Positions 51,501 to 64,000 of a stretch of 64,000 bases of DNA are shown piece by piece. The notes under the pieces are model-generated. The model made no database searches. It saw nothing but the letters and a program-made list of their open reading frames with translations, and was not told the origin of the DNA. Numbering within the stretch: the first letter of the stretch is position 1; every line of letters begins with the position of its first letter. This stretch comes from Aldrovandia affinis (lineage: Eukaryota > Chordata > Actinopteri > Notacanthiformes > Halosauridae). The translations under genes were made by a program, and so were the position numbers. Location of the stretch: positions 5,090,374 through 5,154,373 of the forward strand of contig JAINUG010000048.1 of assembly GCA_029706075.1 (NCBI GenBank). Direction: 5' to 3'.

Positions 51501-52811
51501 CGTTAAAGTGTTTAAGCATTAATAACTGCATTAGGCTTCCTTAAACATTTTCTTTCCTTAAAAAGTTTACGTTTAAGTTTATGTATGATCTGAATAAATA
51601 TTTATAAATGTGACATTTTGAAGGTTGATAAAGATGATTTCCCACAAGGCTACTATATGCACTTGCGCTTATTTTCAGTCAGCTGAACCTCGGCCTCATT
51701 CTTAATAACACATTTACTAACAATTATTAGTGTCAACTAACCATCAGCAATGTATTTTTTCATCATTTATAACACAGTTATTAATACTGCACCGTAATAT
51801 AGTGTTACTGGGTTCACTTTTCTACCTTCTTGCAGCAGGGATTGTGCGTACAGCAGCCGGAGTCTGGGTGATGGGAGAGAATGCCTGCTCAGGAACAACT
51901 CTTTTGTTCACATACATTGGCTTATGGGAGGCAATCCAGTGGCACCAGCTTGGGTAGACCTTTGCTGTATATGATTCATAAAACATTTTGGGCTCCATTT
52001 TGGTGAGAATGGTAGGGAAAACGCACCTGGGCAGTACTGGAATTTGCTCATTTCATCCATCACAAACAGAAATGTTCTCATCTCCGCCAGGTTTGGTGGT
52101 TTTGTTGTCATGGTTTGATGCCTTGCTCATTTCATCCATCATCAAAATCAGAAATGTTCTCATCTCCATGCTTTTGTTGGTCTGTCTTAATAAGGGTATT
52201 TGCATTTCAACGGAAGTCTAGCTTTTCTTATTTTGTTTGGTCTGTGTTTCGGGGTTAGCAGTGCAATGGGGCATCTGATCATTTTTGTTTCTCTTTTTGT
52301 TCACCAAAATATTTTATTTCTTTTTTCCCTCTGCGTGTGGTGTTGGGCTAGACCATCCCTTAACTCAAGTTATTATTTCGCTGGGAGTTTTTTTGTTTTA
52401 TTTTCTGTAGAGATTCTAATTTGCTCCCTATTGTGTTTTAGTGACATCCTGATTGTTCAGGAGTGTTCCTGATCCTTATTCCCCATTGGTCGCACTTGGG
52501 CCTCACCCCTACAAGCCCTCACATTTGTGGTCTGCAATAAGGGTATTTGCATCATGCAAATCATTCAAAACCCCTTACTATTTTTGAAATGCAAAAATCC
52601 CCATCATGTATTCAAAACACTTAAATAACCTGATTCAATTAAATATTGAGTAAAAGGAATGGTTTCTTGCACTTGGGTGAGAGGGAGACCATCTATACAC
52701 CCATCAAATTGTGTATGACACGTGTTTACTACGTAAATATATGTATGTATATGCACTGGTTTTTGTTATGTTAAATGTTAAACTTTCACTGCAGTAAGGT
52801 GGAATGCATAA
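48539..52811. other. Upstream (gene sense) of the PH exon, no recognised exon
   Basis: Presumably intron of the RhoGAP gene. No exon for the PH start (a GWLRKQGG-type motif) was found. A tandem pair of GCTCATTTCATCCATCA...GAAATGTTCTCATCTCC blocks lies at 52046-52090 and 52126-52170. The phrase AAGGGTATTTGCAT occurs at about 52193 and 52540. Confidence 0.35.
52046..52170. repeat. Tandem duplicate of an ~80-bp block
   Basis: GCTCATTTCATCCATCA followed by GAAATGTTCTCATCTCC occurs twice, 80 bp apart, with a few changes between the copies. Confidence 0.7.
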
Positions 52812-53185
52812 TTGAATAGTGAATCACGACGCAATACCCTGAGCATGTGTAACACTGGTGCAACAGAGTTGCCTGTGCCGATCGCAAGAATGCTGGACAG
52901 GCACAGAGCGTGCAGGAGTGGAGAGGCTTGTTGGCTGCGGAGCATCACAAGTGAAGTAGTGAATATGAATCACGCCGCTTACATAGCCTTGTAAACTCGA
53001 AAGGTTATATAATTAAAACGCATTTTAGTGCCTGCGGCTTAAACGAAAATACATAAACTGCACTAACGAGCACCGCACCGTCTTCTTCCTCCGTTGGTTC
53101 GCAGGCGGTCTTGATGGCTTGTCTGAGGTGTCATAAAAAGTGCCTCCTGGGCAAGTATGTCAATTTCCTCCTGAGAGGAGTGCTC
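52812..53185. repeat. Unclassified dispersed repeat, copy 1
   Basis: Shares order and sequence with 61318-61745: CAATACCCTGAGC, GCAACAGAGTTGC, CTTGTTGGCTGCGGAGCATC, TTACATAGC, GGTTAT, and further on GATGGCTTGTCTGAGGTG. Both copies have the same orientation. On the - strand both encode a short PQTSH(Q/R)D-type run followed by basic residues, so a transposon coding relic is possible, but the family was not recognised. Confidence 0.7.
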
Positions 53186-55202
53186 AGACACTCATAACTC
53201 TTATCAGAGATTGCCAATTCGCTACGCCGTTAGCGCACTGGTGTTGAAGGGAAAAACACAGCTGATCTCATTGACCATAGTGAAACCTAACCCTCAGCAC
53301 AACCACAGGTGATTTATTCTTCCTCACCTCTTTTACAACTGGGCCGCAAGTGCACCACGGATCCTTGTCTCAAAAGTACTGGGATGGAGTTAATGTGCCA
53401 CCGTGCTGAAGTAACGCTAGCGTCTTGACATTGTGCCTTGACAACAAAACTAGAGCTCTTGGTGTTCAATTTGAAATATTTAGTGGAGCACAACAAGCTT
53501 CCCCATGCAACGATGCTCCAAACTCTTTTAGTTTTATGTTTACACAACTTGCAGATTAATCCAAGCTAAGACCTGTTATGACCTGTTTTCAGTATTGTAC
53601 TTATCAAGGTTCTAGTACTGGCCTCTGAATGCTGAGGGTTTTGACAGTAGTACTGTATGTAATGCTGTTGGACATGAACTGGATCTAGTATCCTATACCA
53701 CCTAAGAGCAGACTCCGCAGTATCTTAGCATTGAGCAGTAACTCTCACACATCTCGCCAGTCCCCCAACACTAGAGATTAGATTCCACTTCTCTCCTCCT
53801 GTGCGCTGGCAGAGAGATGCACATCCGTGCTGAGCGCCCTCACCACTCCTGCAGTGCATTATGGGGGATTGAGATGTAACAGAGTGAGATGCGATGAGCT
53901 CTCGAGTCCCTGTCCCACGCTGTTCAGACCTCCTATGCTACTGTCTGGCTCTGATCTCCTCTCTTGTCCATTGCAGCTGACACCGAGGTCTCCTTTCAGC
54001 GCCACCACAGATGTTCTATATAGAAGCCTGATGGCCAGCATCTGCTTTCCTCCTGTCCTCTTTAAGCACACCCCTTCATGAATATTCACAATGAGCCAGG
54101 AAATCAGAACGATTTGAGGTTCACCAACAGCAGAAACAGAACTTTCTCATAAAATAATCTGGGGTGGCACACCGGGCCGTTTCCCAACACCCCTCCATGC
54201 AAGCCGTAAGTCACAGGGCCACTCAACACACAGCCGACGGGGACAGCCCCTCGCACCCAGACTCTGCTGACGCACACGGACGGACACTCTGCAGAGGCCA
54301 GTGGCTCCTGCTCGTGTTTCAAGCGCGTCAGCGGGTGATCGGCGGTGCCGCCTGCCAGTCTGGCTGCCCGCTCGCACGCTTCCCAGTCGGGCTTTGGAGG
54401 GACCCCCTGAGAGCGAGGCGGGAGATGACTGCTCAGCGCCTATCGAGTGGCAGGACCCCCTCTGAAGTGGCCCAGAGCAGAAGACATTCCGCTGTCCCCG
54501 GCTACTGCATGGCTGTGATCAGAGAGGCCCCCCTGTGTGGTGGCACAGCCGGGGGAGGGGATATTATCGTATCCTCTCCTTCTCCATCTGTCAGTTCAAC
54601 AATCAGTGAACATGGAGGAACACTGAGAGTAGCTCCTGCCCATAAAGGGAACTTTTATGGGCCACTCTGAGAGAGAGTCAAATGTAGGGAAAGCACCTGG
54701 TCGGATGAATAGAAAAACGAAGCCTTGCAAGGGCTTCGTTTGACACTTCCAACTGCTTCACAGCCGCTCTCTTTATGTCCAGCTGTGATAGTTGCGGAAG
54801 ATGCTTCCCAAGTAGTCAGAAGCTGTTGGTGAGGGCGGAAGGGGCTTGGCTTACACTCACCTTTCTGTGCAGTGCCGGCACATTTCCAGGATTTGAAGCA
54901 GGCGATCCCCATGGCGCAGTTCTTGTCTCTGTTCTTAACCCTTGCAACGCCACATCATCCGAGCAATTTCCTCATTCCTGTCATTCTTGTGTGGGACATG
55001 GCGGAGAGGGAGAAAGGCTCCTCTTGATGTGTAGAATCGTCCCACTGACGCATATCACATTGTGACGAGGCTTCATGGCCATGGCCTGGATCTCCGCCCA
55101 CTTGGTCCAGCTGTGGCCCGCCCACCTATTTTATCAATAACCCGATAGTAGCATCACACTCACAGTGCCGAGGGAGGGGGCAGGTAGAAGGCTAGGAATG
55201 AC

Positions 55203-55203
<1 letters not shown>
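53186..55203. other. Region without recognised exon
   Basis: A 168-codon + frame at 54164-54670 is crossed by frames on the other strand and shows no domain. No repeat was recognised. Possibly RhoGAP intron. Confidence 0.3.

Positions 55204-55257
<54 letters not shown>
55204..55257. repeat. (CA)n microsatellite
   Basis: About 26 CA units with a single CG near the start. Confidence 0.97.
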
Positions 55258-55259
<2 letters not shown>

Positions 55260-56286
55260 TGGACCAGATAACATGACTACAGCATCAAACTGACGTAATT
55301 AAGTCAGTACCCTAGCAGTTTCTGCAGAAGCAATCTCTCTAATGCACCCGCTCGCGTTCTCCATTCAGTTTGATAGCCACCGGGTCGCCCCAACAGACAG
55401 ACAAGGGGGTAATAAAGAGAGAGTGACTGCTCAATGTGTTAAACTTTTGAACCGCTGTCCATTATACTAAGAGGAGACCCCCCGCCCCTCCCCTCCCCTC
55501 CCCCTGTCTCTCTCTCTCTATCTGTCTTTCTGGGATTTATAGCCCCTGTTCCTACCGGGCACTCTAAGATGAATTCGCCAGGAGAGACATTGGCACCTGG
55601 TCCAGTCCCTGCTGTGGTCTTCAGATCTGACCGGGTGGTGCATCCCGCGCCCAGAGAAGACCAGAGTACACCGCTGTGAGGCACGATTGATATGTTCCTC
55701 TGCCAGCACGCATGGCATTCATGCTGCTTACACATTCAGAATGCATAGGCATATCTCTGCATGCATAGGCATATCTCTGATATGCAAGTGCACTACAGTG
55801 CAGTCCTGCTGCGTCCAGTAACACGCATTTTCAGTGTGTGTCCTGACCGTCACTCCCTCTGCGCGCCGCTCTTTCATCTGAGAAACGCCTGTGAAATTAG
55901 CCGTCGTCTCGCAAAGAAATAAGAAACAACAAACTGATGCTGATTCCTTGTGTGTTCATGCAAACAGCTCTGCGTCTGTGTGAACCGAACATAAATTTAT
56001 TTTCATCTCGTCCTGCTGACGTGAGATGCTTCAGATGTTCTGTACAACGGAGGCGAGCTATTAGAGAGAGAAAATGAGCGTGAGTACACTGCCGTCTTCC
56101 TCACGCTTTCTTTCTCCCTGTTGCGGTGAGACTCTGCTGTCACTTGTGACTCACTCTACTGGCACAGCCACTGTGGAGGGAATTATAATGATTGCTGAAG
56201 GGTTCTGATTCCCTTCATGTCAGCGTACCTGATTGACTCCATATGAACCTGAGACTGAGAGAAGGCTCTTAAGAAAATGAGAAACA

Positions 56287-56722
56287 CCCACCACACACAC
56301 ACATACACACACACACCATACACACGCATTCCCACACGCATACAGCACACACGCACACCACACACACAATTACACCAGACACTCACGGCATACACTCACA
56401 CACACATACCACAAACGCACGCTGTACCCACACACCACACACACACGCCATAGACACACATTCTGACACACACATACGTACACCACACAGGCACACCATA
56501 CACACACACACATTCCCACACACGCACGTACAGCATACATTCACACACACATACCACAGACGCACGCCATGCACACACGCCACACACACAAACACCATAC
56601 ACACACATCCCCCACACACACACACACACACACATACGACATACACTCACATCTATCACGCATGCATGCCATACACACACGCACATTCCCACACACGTAC
56701 ATATGGCACACATTCACGCACA

Positions 56723-56757
<35 letters not shown>

Positions 56758-57056
56758 CCATACACACACATTTCCATGCACACACACATGCGCACATACG
56801 CACACATTCCCACACACATGCAGTAACACACACATTCACACACTCATGTGCTCACACACACATACACACATTCACACATGCTGACATACACTCCACACAC
56901 ACACACACATACACATGCACACTCACACATTCACATACCCATACCCTACATTTAAACATCCACACTCACACACATGTACACAAACTCACACACAAGCATG
57001 GATACACACACACACACAAACACTGTACACATGCATACACCCCTCCCCACACACAC
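56287..57056. repeat. Complex CA-rich satellite-like region
   Basis: About 770 bp made of ACACAC runs broken by CATACG, CATTCC and CATGCC words. Blocks such as ACACACATTCCCACACACG recur (near 56325, 56508, 56686, 56806), which points to segmental duplication inside the array. Long HTHTHT/VCVCVC frames come from this composition. Confidence 0.9.
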
Positions 57057-59569
57057 GCTCTGTCTGCTTTAATGAGGTCATTGCTGTAGTGGGGTTTCAC
57101 TTCATTTGCAGAGTGGCCTTCAGGGCTTGTTTGCTTGTATGGGGTCATGGAGGAAAGTTGTGGAACTCAGATAATTAAAATGCCTTGAAAGACATTGTTC
57201 CACATTGGAGACCAGCTCATTGTTAACAGACCAGTGTCATAGATAGCACAGTACGCAGCACAAAAGTAGCTTACAATCAATTCAATTGTGGAATATCAGC
57301 TTCAACTGGAAGCCTATGTTGTCCATATTGTATTGTTTTTTTCTGGCTTTTCTCCACGAAAACAAAAATCATTTATTGACTGGTTTGAAACATTTTAATT
57401 ACCTCCTGGGTCCAGGCATAATTTTAACAACTTGAATGATTGATGCATAATGTGTTTAATCATTCCAAGATCTGAAAGAGACGGACTCTCTCCGTGGCAT
57501 TTCTTATTTCTTGCATATCAGACGTCACTGTATCCTTCAAGCTTATGGAGTTCCCTGGAACGGTTCATCACAGTTGCAGGTTCTGATTGAACCACCTGGG
57601 TGAACGTGACGGCAACCATTTTGTGTCAGTACAAACCACTGCACATCAGATACACAGTGGAGAGGTGAGGAGGGAGGGAATTAATTAATTCCATGTATAC
57701 TGTATATATATTGTTTTTTGGTTAGGAATTTGGCCAGGACACCGGGTTAACACCCTACTCTTTTCAAAAAGCACCATGGGATCTTTTATGACCACAGAGA
57801 GTCATAACCTCGTTTTTTACCGTCCCATCCGAACGACAGACATGCAGTCCCATGGGATAGAACCCACAACCTTGGCATTGCCAGTGACATGCTTTATCAG
57901 CTACAGAAATCAGGAATGCATTTATAAAAAAAACGATAAATAACCTTCTTGATTTAAATTTTGTATGGAATCAGGAGATCCATGTTTGTAATGTGAATTT
58001 AGATCAGGACATTATTTGGGAAAACTATTTTTAATCCGATAATTCTAAATGTGTTCAGAGGTTTTCTTGACTCCTTCGTCACATTTGTGATGACAGAACC
58101 CGGTGCTCTCTGGCAGCGTTGAGTATCTTTGTCCACATGCTCTAGGAATGTCCTGTTGTAATGTGTTTTTGGAAGTTTGTTTCAGAAGTGCTTTTTGTTG
58201 TTGTGTGTGTATGTGCCTGCATGTCTGGGGATGCTATCTGCAGGCTTGACTTCTCCTGAGAAACCCTGAAGGGCTTTGTGGAGCGAGTCGTTCATTTAAA
58301 ATCATTTGGGTAGTCTTATTTGCATAAGACAAATAAGACACTTAGTTGTACAGAGCAAGTTCTACCACGTTTAATAATTTGTGGGGGCTGTGCACCTTTT
58401 CACTGAAAGGATGAAAAGGTACAAATATGAACCACTATGGCAAAGAACGAGAAATCGAAAAACTTCATTTACTTTTATCTGTGCATCGCTTTGTCTCCCT
58501 CTAGGGACTGAAATATATTACTGTAGATTTTAAAATTATGTCTCTCAATAATACATTTATACACTATTGTCGTTATCACCAGCAGTCACCATAGTGCCGA
58601 TGTGGGCGCCGCCTTGTTTTATAAGATCATCATTCGTGTTAGCACTGACATATAATTATAGCCGTCTTGTCATCATCATTAATAATGTTTTCATGTCGAA
58701 ATAACTTGAGAATATTACCACCGCTTGAAAACCATCATGGGTGTGTTTACCCATCCTTAGCAAGCGTTTCCCATTTTTCGTGCCTCCGTCCTCCTGCGTT
58801 CCGCCAAGTGAACCGAGTATAAACGCTCGTCTCCGAGCCGAGCTGTTGCCAAAAGCAGAATATCAATCAGGCTAAAATTAGCTGCAGCACTTGCTAGGGC
58901 CATTACCATGGGTCACCGACGACAGGAATATTGCACAAGAATAATGAAGGCACATGATCAATAGATGGCGCTGTTGCCTCATGTCAGACAATCGCGAGTG
59001 TTGGGGGGGGGTTTCACCATTGATGGACTGTGAAAGAAAGAAAACATTATAGATGCACATCTAAAATGTGTTATTTTTAATGTGCTTTATTGTCACGTGT
59101 CCCTAGAAAGTGGTGAAAATAGCTTTTGATTATCTATCAGTTTTGAGTTATTTCAGATCTCAGGAAAATAAAAGGATGACAATATTTTAGCTAAGGCTGA
59201 TATTGCACTCCAATGTAAAGTTCACTTGGCTATTTTCAGAGACTCCATTTTCAGGTCCTATTCTTTTTCATTTCCACATTTTTGTAGGAAATATCTTTCC
59301 TATAAAAATTCTACTTTTTTACTGAGCCACTCAATACACTATTGCCCCCTAATATCAGACCAGTTTCAGGTCCAGCACTATTCCACATCGAATCAAGATC
59401 ATGTCTAGCATTGATCCATGCCAGACCCTCACAAGTGCATCACCACACTCAAAGTCATATCAGACCTTGGATCAAGCATCATCTCTGCTAACCCGCAGTA
59501 CTTCATAAATGAACAGATAGGACAATGGAAATGACTTACTGTACTGCCCCTTGAAAGATATGTGGTTCT
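57057..59569. other. Region without recognised exon
   Basis: Contains a probable dispersed repeat at 57715-57905. Otherwise nothing supported. Confidence 0.3.
57715..57905. repeat. Probable dispersed vertebrate repeat
   Basis: Sequence such as TTTGGCCAGGACACCGGGTT, ACCCTACTCTTTTCAAAAAG and CATGACCACAGAGAGTCA-type wording resembles a repeat I recall from other fish genomes, but only one copy is in the window, so the family is not assigned. Confidence 0.35.
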
Positions 59570-59715
59570 CTGTGGCTCAGTTGGTAGAGCACAGCTTTGG
59601 CAATGCTTAGGTTGTGGGTTCAATCCCCACTGGGGCCACATATACTGAAAAATGTATGCATTCACTACTATAAGTCGCTTTGGATAAAAGCGTCTGCTAA
59701 ATGGCATATATTATT
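59570..59715 (+). mobile_element. tRNA-Lys-like SINE (family C), complete copy
   Basis: CTCTGTGGCTCAGTTGGTAG, box B GGTTCAATCCCC, GGGGCCACATATACTGAAAA and the tail AAGTCGCTTTGGATAAAAGC. It is almost identical to 38540-38690, with a better preserved box B, which suggests recent activity. Confidence 0.9.
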
Positions 59716-59829
59716 ATTATACATAGACAACCACTCCCTGCCCCACTGCCTCACCCCGATTCACACACAGTGACCCCTTCCTGTACCTCCCCTTCCCCCT
59801 AAAATACAGGCAGCAACCCCAAATAGCAT

Positions 59830-60065
59830 GACTGCCAGCCGGCCAGAGTAGGTCGCTGGTGAGCGATGAGGCAGGGCTGCCTTGTCATGTGAAACCGTCC
59901 CTCCCTGGGTGACCCTATTGCCCAATCATGCGTCGCTTCATGTGACTCCTGGCCACAGTCAGCCGTGGTATAGTTCAGGTTTGAACCTGACTGTAGGGCA
60001 TATCACATCACAGAATTGCTTACAAGTGCCGCAGCCAGGATTTGTAGTCTCTATGCACAACATTT
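59830..60065 (-). mobile_element. SINE family B fragment
   Basis: - strand blocks GGCTGACTGTGGCCAGGAGT, GCATGATTGGGCAATAGGGT and CCAGGGAGGGACGG follow the order seen in the copies at 13860-14270 and 22735-23000. Confidence 0.5.
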
Positions 60066-61317
60066 TTGGATGACATTGTCTTTTTTTCCGGGAAGAGGCA
60101 GCTGGTGTAACAGCCAGGCAGGTCCATTTAAATGGTGAGGGCTTGTATGAACAATCTCCCCATGGCTGCACACAGTACAGTTTCTCATCTCATATTAGGT
60201 GTTTTCCAGTGCAAGTTGAGCTGAAGTGTTTACACTAACTGCAGGCCAGTAAACTGAGTGGAGGTCATGTCTCTGTCCAAGGTCCTGAATGTATCAGCCA
60301 GGACACTGGTTACAGAAGAGGTGTCACACAGTGTGAAGCTGGAACCAGGCACGTTTTTCATTCTGGTCTTATTACTATCTCAATCCTCTAGTTAAGACTA
60401 ACGTTTTTATCAGACCCTACCACCCCACTCCTGGTGCCCCAGTACAAACGGTACCTTCTCATTGATACAGACGGCCGTTGTTTTCTGCGCAGTCGTGGAG
60501 AGGTTAAGTCCACCCAAAACTGCTCCCTCCTCTCTCTGTGTCTACGCAGTTGTTTGTAACCAAGGCGACAGCATCCATGGAAACACTGATCCTCATGTTT
60601 TAGATAATAAAGCATGAGGTGAGGTGAGGTGCGGGGAAAAGGGGGGCAGGGGTGGGGTTGGGAGAAGGTGCAGGCAGCGAGAATTATTTTTAGACTTCAT
60701 CTGAAGTAGAAAGAAATCAGCGTGCAGAAATGTAAGACTGCCGCTCGTCAGCCCAGAGGCACCTGTCACAGGAGCGCTGTATATCAGTGCATACCAGAGA
60801 ATCCTTTCTTGCATATTTCACAGCTGTGGACTGTAACGAGAGACGGCACCTTCAGGCAGCAGGGTTTTGGTGTGGCGGTGCCGTGTTGTGGTGGGGAAGT
60901 CAAGGAGGGAGGACCCACAGATAGCAGTGCCCCTATCACTGCCCGATCAGAATTGGCATTGTCCCTCCATTCCCTGTCTCGCCTTTCCTATTCTTTCCTC
61001 TCTCTCACCACCAGTTTGTTTCCCATCAGCTTACATTCAGCGCTGTAAAGATATGTAGCTCAGCAGCTTTGCTCTGGTAACAGATGGATGGCCTAGGACA
61101 AGTTGTTCAGGAAAATGACACCAAAAGACACCTTCTGGCAGCAGGCCTTTTATGTTACTGATGCAAGAGTTGCCCCGAGGTATATAATCAGTTCTGTTTG
61201 AAAATCATACCAATAAACGCAAAGCGCAAAGGTTTTTCATTCCAAATCAGAGAATAATCTTTGGTTTCATAGTGTAATAGTTATACAAGAGTTTTGAAGG
61301 ATTTAAGTCCATGGACA
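60066..61317. other. Region without recognised exon
   Basis: No supported feature. A GAGGTGAGGTGAGGTG short tandem repeat lies near 60615-60630. Confidence 0.3.
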
Positions 61318-61745
61318 GTGTGTCACACAGCAATGCCCTGAGTGTATATGCTGCTAGCGCAACAGAATTGCATGTGGCGATTGGGGAGCAGGTTGGAGGA
61401 TGGGAGGAACCTGTTGGCTGTGGAGCATCAACTGAAGTGCACCAATGAGATGCAGTTGAAGTGGTGAATTATGTATTGTGTATGATCATTTCCTATGTAT
61501 TATGTTGCTTACATAGCATGCTAACTCAACAGGTTATGCAGTTAATAAACACGTTTTAAAAAGGAATGCTCAAGTATAAAGTAGTAAAAATAATAATTGT
61601 AAAAATGACAAAGCAATATTTAGGTTAACTAACGTCTTCCTCTTCTCCCTCTGGTTAACAAGATGTCTCGATGGCTTGTTTGAGGTGCAACAAATGCGCT
61701 TATGGCACTCTGCACCTCCTGTACAAGTGTATCCGTTTCCTGATA
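61318..61745. repeat. Unclassified dispersed repeat, copy 2
   Basis: Matches copy 1 (52812-53185) block by block: CAATGCCCTGAG, GCAACAGAATTGC, CTGTTGGCTGTGGAGCATCA, TTACATAGC, GGTTATG, GATGGCTTGTTTGAGGTG. It is longer because of an AT-rich stretch around 61480-61620. Confidence 0.7.
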
Positions 61746-62424
61746 AACTTCTGTGTGTACGTTTAGGTGTATATGTTTCCGTGTGTGTGTGCATGCGTCC
61801 GTGCGTGCATGTGCGTATGTGTGTGTGTGTCAGTGTGTGTGTTTAAAAGCGTGTGGATATGTTTGTGTATACGATAACTAAGCTTGTGATATTGTGATCA
61901 TCTCTCTGGGCTTATAAATCACAGAGCTCCGTTTCCTCTGCCCCCAGTGCTTAATTACACACTCTTTAATCCAATAGACAGGGGGCTTATCCCAGGAAGC
62001 GCAGTGTTCTTATCCCAGGGAAGGCACCGATAAGACGCGGGGTAGTGCGGGGGCACCTTTGAACTATAGGACACGGGGCCTCCTGTAGACACAGTGCTTT
62101 CTGGAGAGAATGTTGGCAATTTGTGGAAATTAAAAGGGCTTTTAAAAAGATACTGATACTCTACGGCACATCCATCATGGAGTGCCCCAGCCTGCAGCCA
62201 TATCCATTAATATGGCTTATGAAAAGGTTTTCTGTTGCCGTATGCTTTTAACGTGGATTAATGGAGGATTTCGCTACCAAGATCAAACAGTTCCGTCCAG
62301 AACACAGTTGTTCATCCACCCACACATGCCTGCTAATATTACACCAGCATTGTAACATTGTGTCATATGTGTGTGACAGTTCCTCAGTGTAAGACTAATA
62401 TTAAATACAGACATTGCTTCAAGC

Positions 62425-62745
62425 AACAATGAAGACGCTTCTTCCCTGGCAGTGGCGTCGCCTACGGAGGGAGGGATTCTCGTTGCACACCAGCGACCCA
62501 GTTAATCAATCGAGCACCCACAGCTGTTATATATATAAGTGTCTTCCTCCGACTCATGTCTGTGCAAGCTCAACTCGTGGACTGCGGTGTGAAAAGAATG
62601 CGGTGGCTGACATCACATGTTTTGGAGGAGAGTGCGTTCTTGTCTACGCTCTCCTGAATTGACGTCGGAGGTTGCAGTGAGCACAACTTAAGAATACGAT
62701 TGGGAATTCCAAATTGGAAGAAAAAGGGGACAAAACATAAACAAT
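62425..62745 (+). mobile_element. SINE family B copy
   Basis: Contains GTGTCTTCCTCCGACTCATG type sequence (GTCTTCCTCTGGCTCATG in the copy at 13860-14270), then GGAGAGTGCGTTCTTGTCTA, CGCTCTCCTGAATTGAC and AATTCCAAATTGGAAGAAAA, ending in an A-rich tail. Confidence 0.6.
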
Positions 62746-63419
62746 AAAAATAAATACATGCACCAAAACTTGATAACCCACACATTGGAGATTATGATTT
62801 TTTGCAAAAGACTAATCAATCCCAATAGTGGCTAATCGTACCTCTTGTCTTGTGATGAAATTATATGAATGTCAGACAATAAAAGTGAGAGTTAACAGAT
62901 TTTTACCAAACATCTGTATTCACGACATTCCATATCCTCAGGCAAAGCTATTATTTATAACCTCTCCCACCCACCCACGAGTCTGCCTTTGCACTCAGCC
63001 AACATCGCCATGTTGAGAGTGACGCGATGCATGTTCAAAATAGCAACCTGCATCTTTTACCCAAGATTACTGGCAGAATAAGCCATCCTTGCTGGCAGAA
63101 CATGCACACACGCACCCACACAGTTACAGCAGGTTTGATACATACAGAGGGTATATCTTTCACATTTTATTTTTTTACTTCATGGAATGCAAAATGGATT
63201 TAATTGGGATTTCTTGCCAATGATCAACACAAACTACTTTGTAATGTCAAATTAAAAAACTTACTCTAACTCAAGCTTTTTCTTAATTAATTACAAATGA
63301 AAAACAGACAATAATTGATTCCATAAGTATTCACCCACCAGCCAGCAATACATATTTAGTCAGAAAAGGTCGTTTTTTCTTAAGTTGAGTCAGCAGCTCT
63401 GGGTTGTGGCTGCTATCTT

Positions 63420-63945
63420 TTAATTGAAAGATAGTTTGCTGTGAGTTACTATCAACAACAATACTAATGTTCTGCATGGGAGAGGATTTGGCAGGTAGAT
63501 AAAGTTCAGTCTTGAGTTTCAGGTGTCGTTCAGACATCAAATTACATGCAGTCATGCAGAGCTGAAAGAGATAAGCTGAGTTTCAGTGGAAGGAAATGAG
63601 AAAATTAGCTGATTATTAGGATAGCAGTGGTATGGACATGAGTGATCAGATGATAGATCCAAGAGATTTTGTATAGCGAGAGAACAGTAGAGGGCCCAGC
63701 ACTGAAACTTGCAGGACAGCCTTGAAAGGTAGTGTGGGAATGAGACGTAGCCTCTCCAAGTGACATAGTAAGAATGCCCATTTCCATCGGAGGCCAAGCC
63801 ATTTAGAGCATTGCCTGAAATCCAGGGCCATCAGGGCTGGAGACAAGGAGTTAGCTTTTGTAGATAGGAGCACTTTGGTAACCGACTGCAGGGCAGTTTC
63901 TGTGGAATTACCATGCTTGGACCCGACTGGTTAAGATCTTATAAG
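63420..63945 (-). mobile_element. CR1/L2-type LINE reverse transcriptase fragment
   Basis: On the - strand it encodes an NQSG-type motif near 63930, TKANSLSPALMALDF, then AVLQVSVLGPLLFSRYTKSL and GSII, the same RT region as 560-1100 of the window (VLGPVLFSLYTKSLGSVI). The YADD region downstream is decayed (HTTAILI). It is clearly older than the copy at 1-3060. Confidence 0.78.
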
Positions 63946-64000
63946 ATAAGATATTCTAATTATTATAATAATAAATTATTTAATAATAATTATTGTTAAT

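Noticed and set aside
53827-54081. 84-codon + strand frame
   Set aside because: Short, no motif, and a frame of similar length is open on the other strand.
54164-54670. 168-codon + strand open frame
   Set aside because: No domain. The opposite strand is open as well, and composition rather than coding seems to explain it.

Overview
The window looks like a piece of a ray-finned fish chromosome, most likely a teleost. The evidence is small exons with GT-AG introns, long (TG)n/(CA)n microsatellites, tRNA-derived SINEs carrying the fish-type 3' tail 'GTCGCTCTGGATAAGAGCG', CR1/L2-type LINEs, and Tc1, hAT and Harbinger DNA transposons. Nothing bacterial or viral was recognised. The species cannot be named from sequence alone.

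Two protein-coding genes are supported, and they converge. (1) On the + strand, 11851-24853, lies a complete coding set for a c-Jun N-terminal kinase of the JNK2/mapk9 type: 11 coding exons, 423 codons, with P-loop, catalytic Lys, HRD, DFG and TPY intact. (2) On the - strand, from 48538 down to 31570, lies a RhoGAP of the ARHGAP22/24/25 (FilGAP) family. The window holds the end of its PH domain, a complete RhoGAP domain with the arginine finger, a long disordered central exon and the C-terminal coiled coil. An alternative PH-less first exon sits at 43877-43970. The exons for the start of the PH domain were not found and probably lie beyond 64000.

Layout: 1-3060 is most of a CR1/L2-type LINE on the - strand, running off the left edge. 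3829-5360 is a large diverged inverted repeat with a SINE nested in its loop. 5361-11850 is the region upstream of mapk9, with a 29-bp minisatellite and three TG arrays. 11851-24853 is mapk9, whose introns carry SINEs, an LINE tail, a hAT remnant with a BED finger (14341-15290) and a Harbinger-like element (23535-24633). 24854-31569 is the space between the two 3' ends, presumably including both 3' UTRs. 31570-48538 is the RhoGAP gene, whose last intron is a transposon cluster. 48539-64000 has no recognised exon and contains dispersed repeats, CA-rich tracts and another LINE fragment at the right end.

The points I would look at first are: the decayed second copy of mapk9's mutually exclusive exon 6 (70 nt instead of 72); the U12-type splice signals that follow both exon-6 copies; the tail-to-tail JNK-ARHGAP pairing, which parallels human MAPK8-ARHGAP22 and MAPK10-ARHGAP24; and the reading-frame conflict in the central RhoGAP exon.
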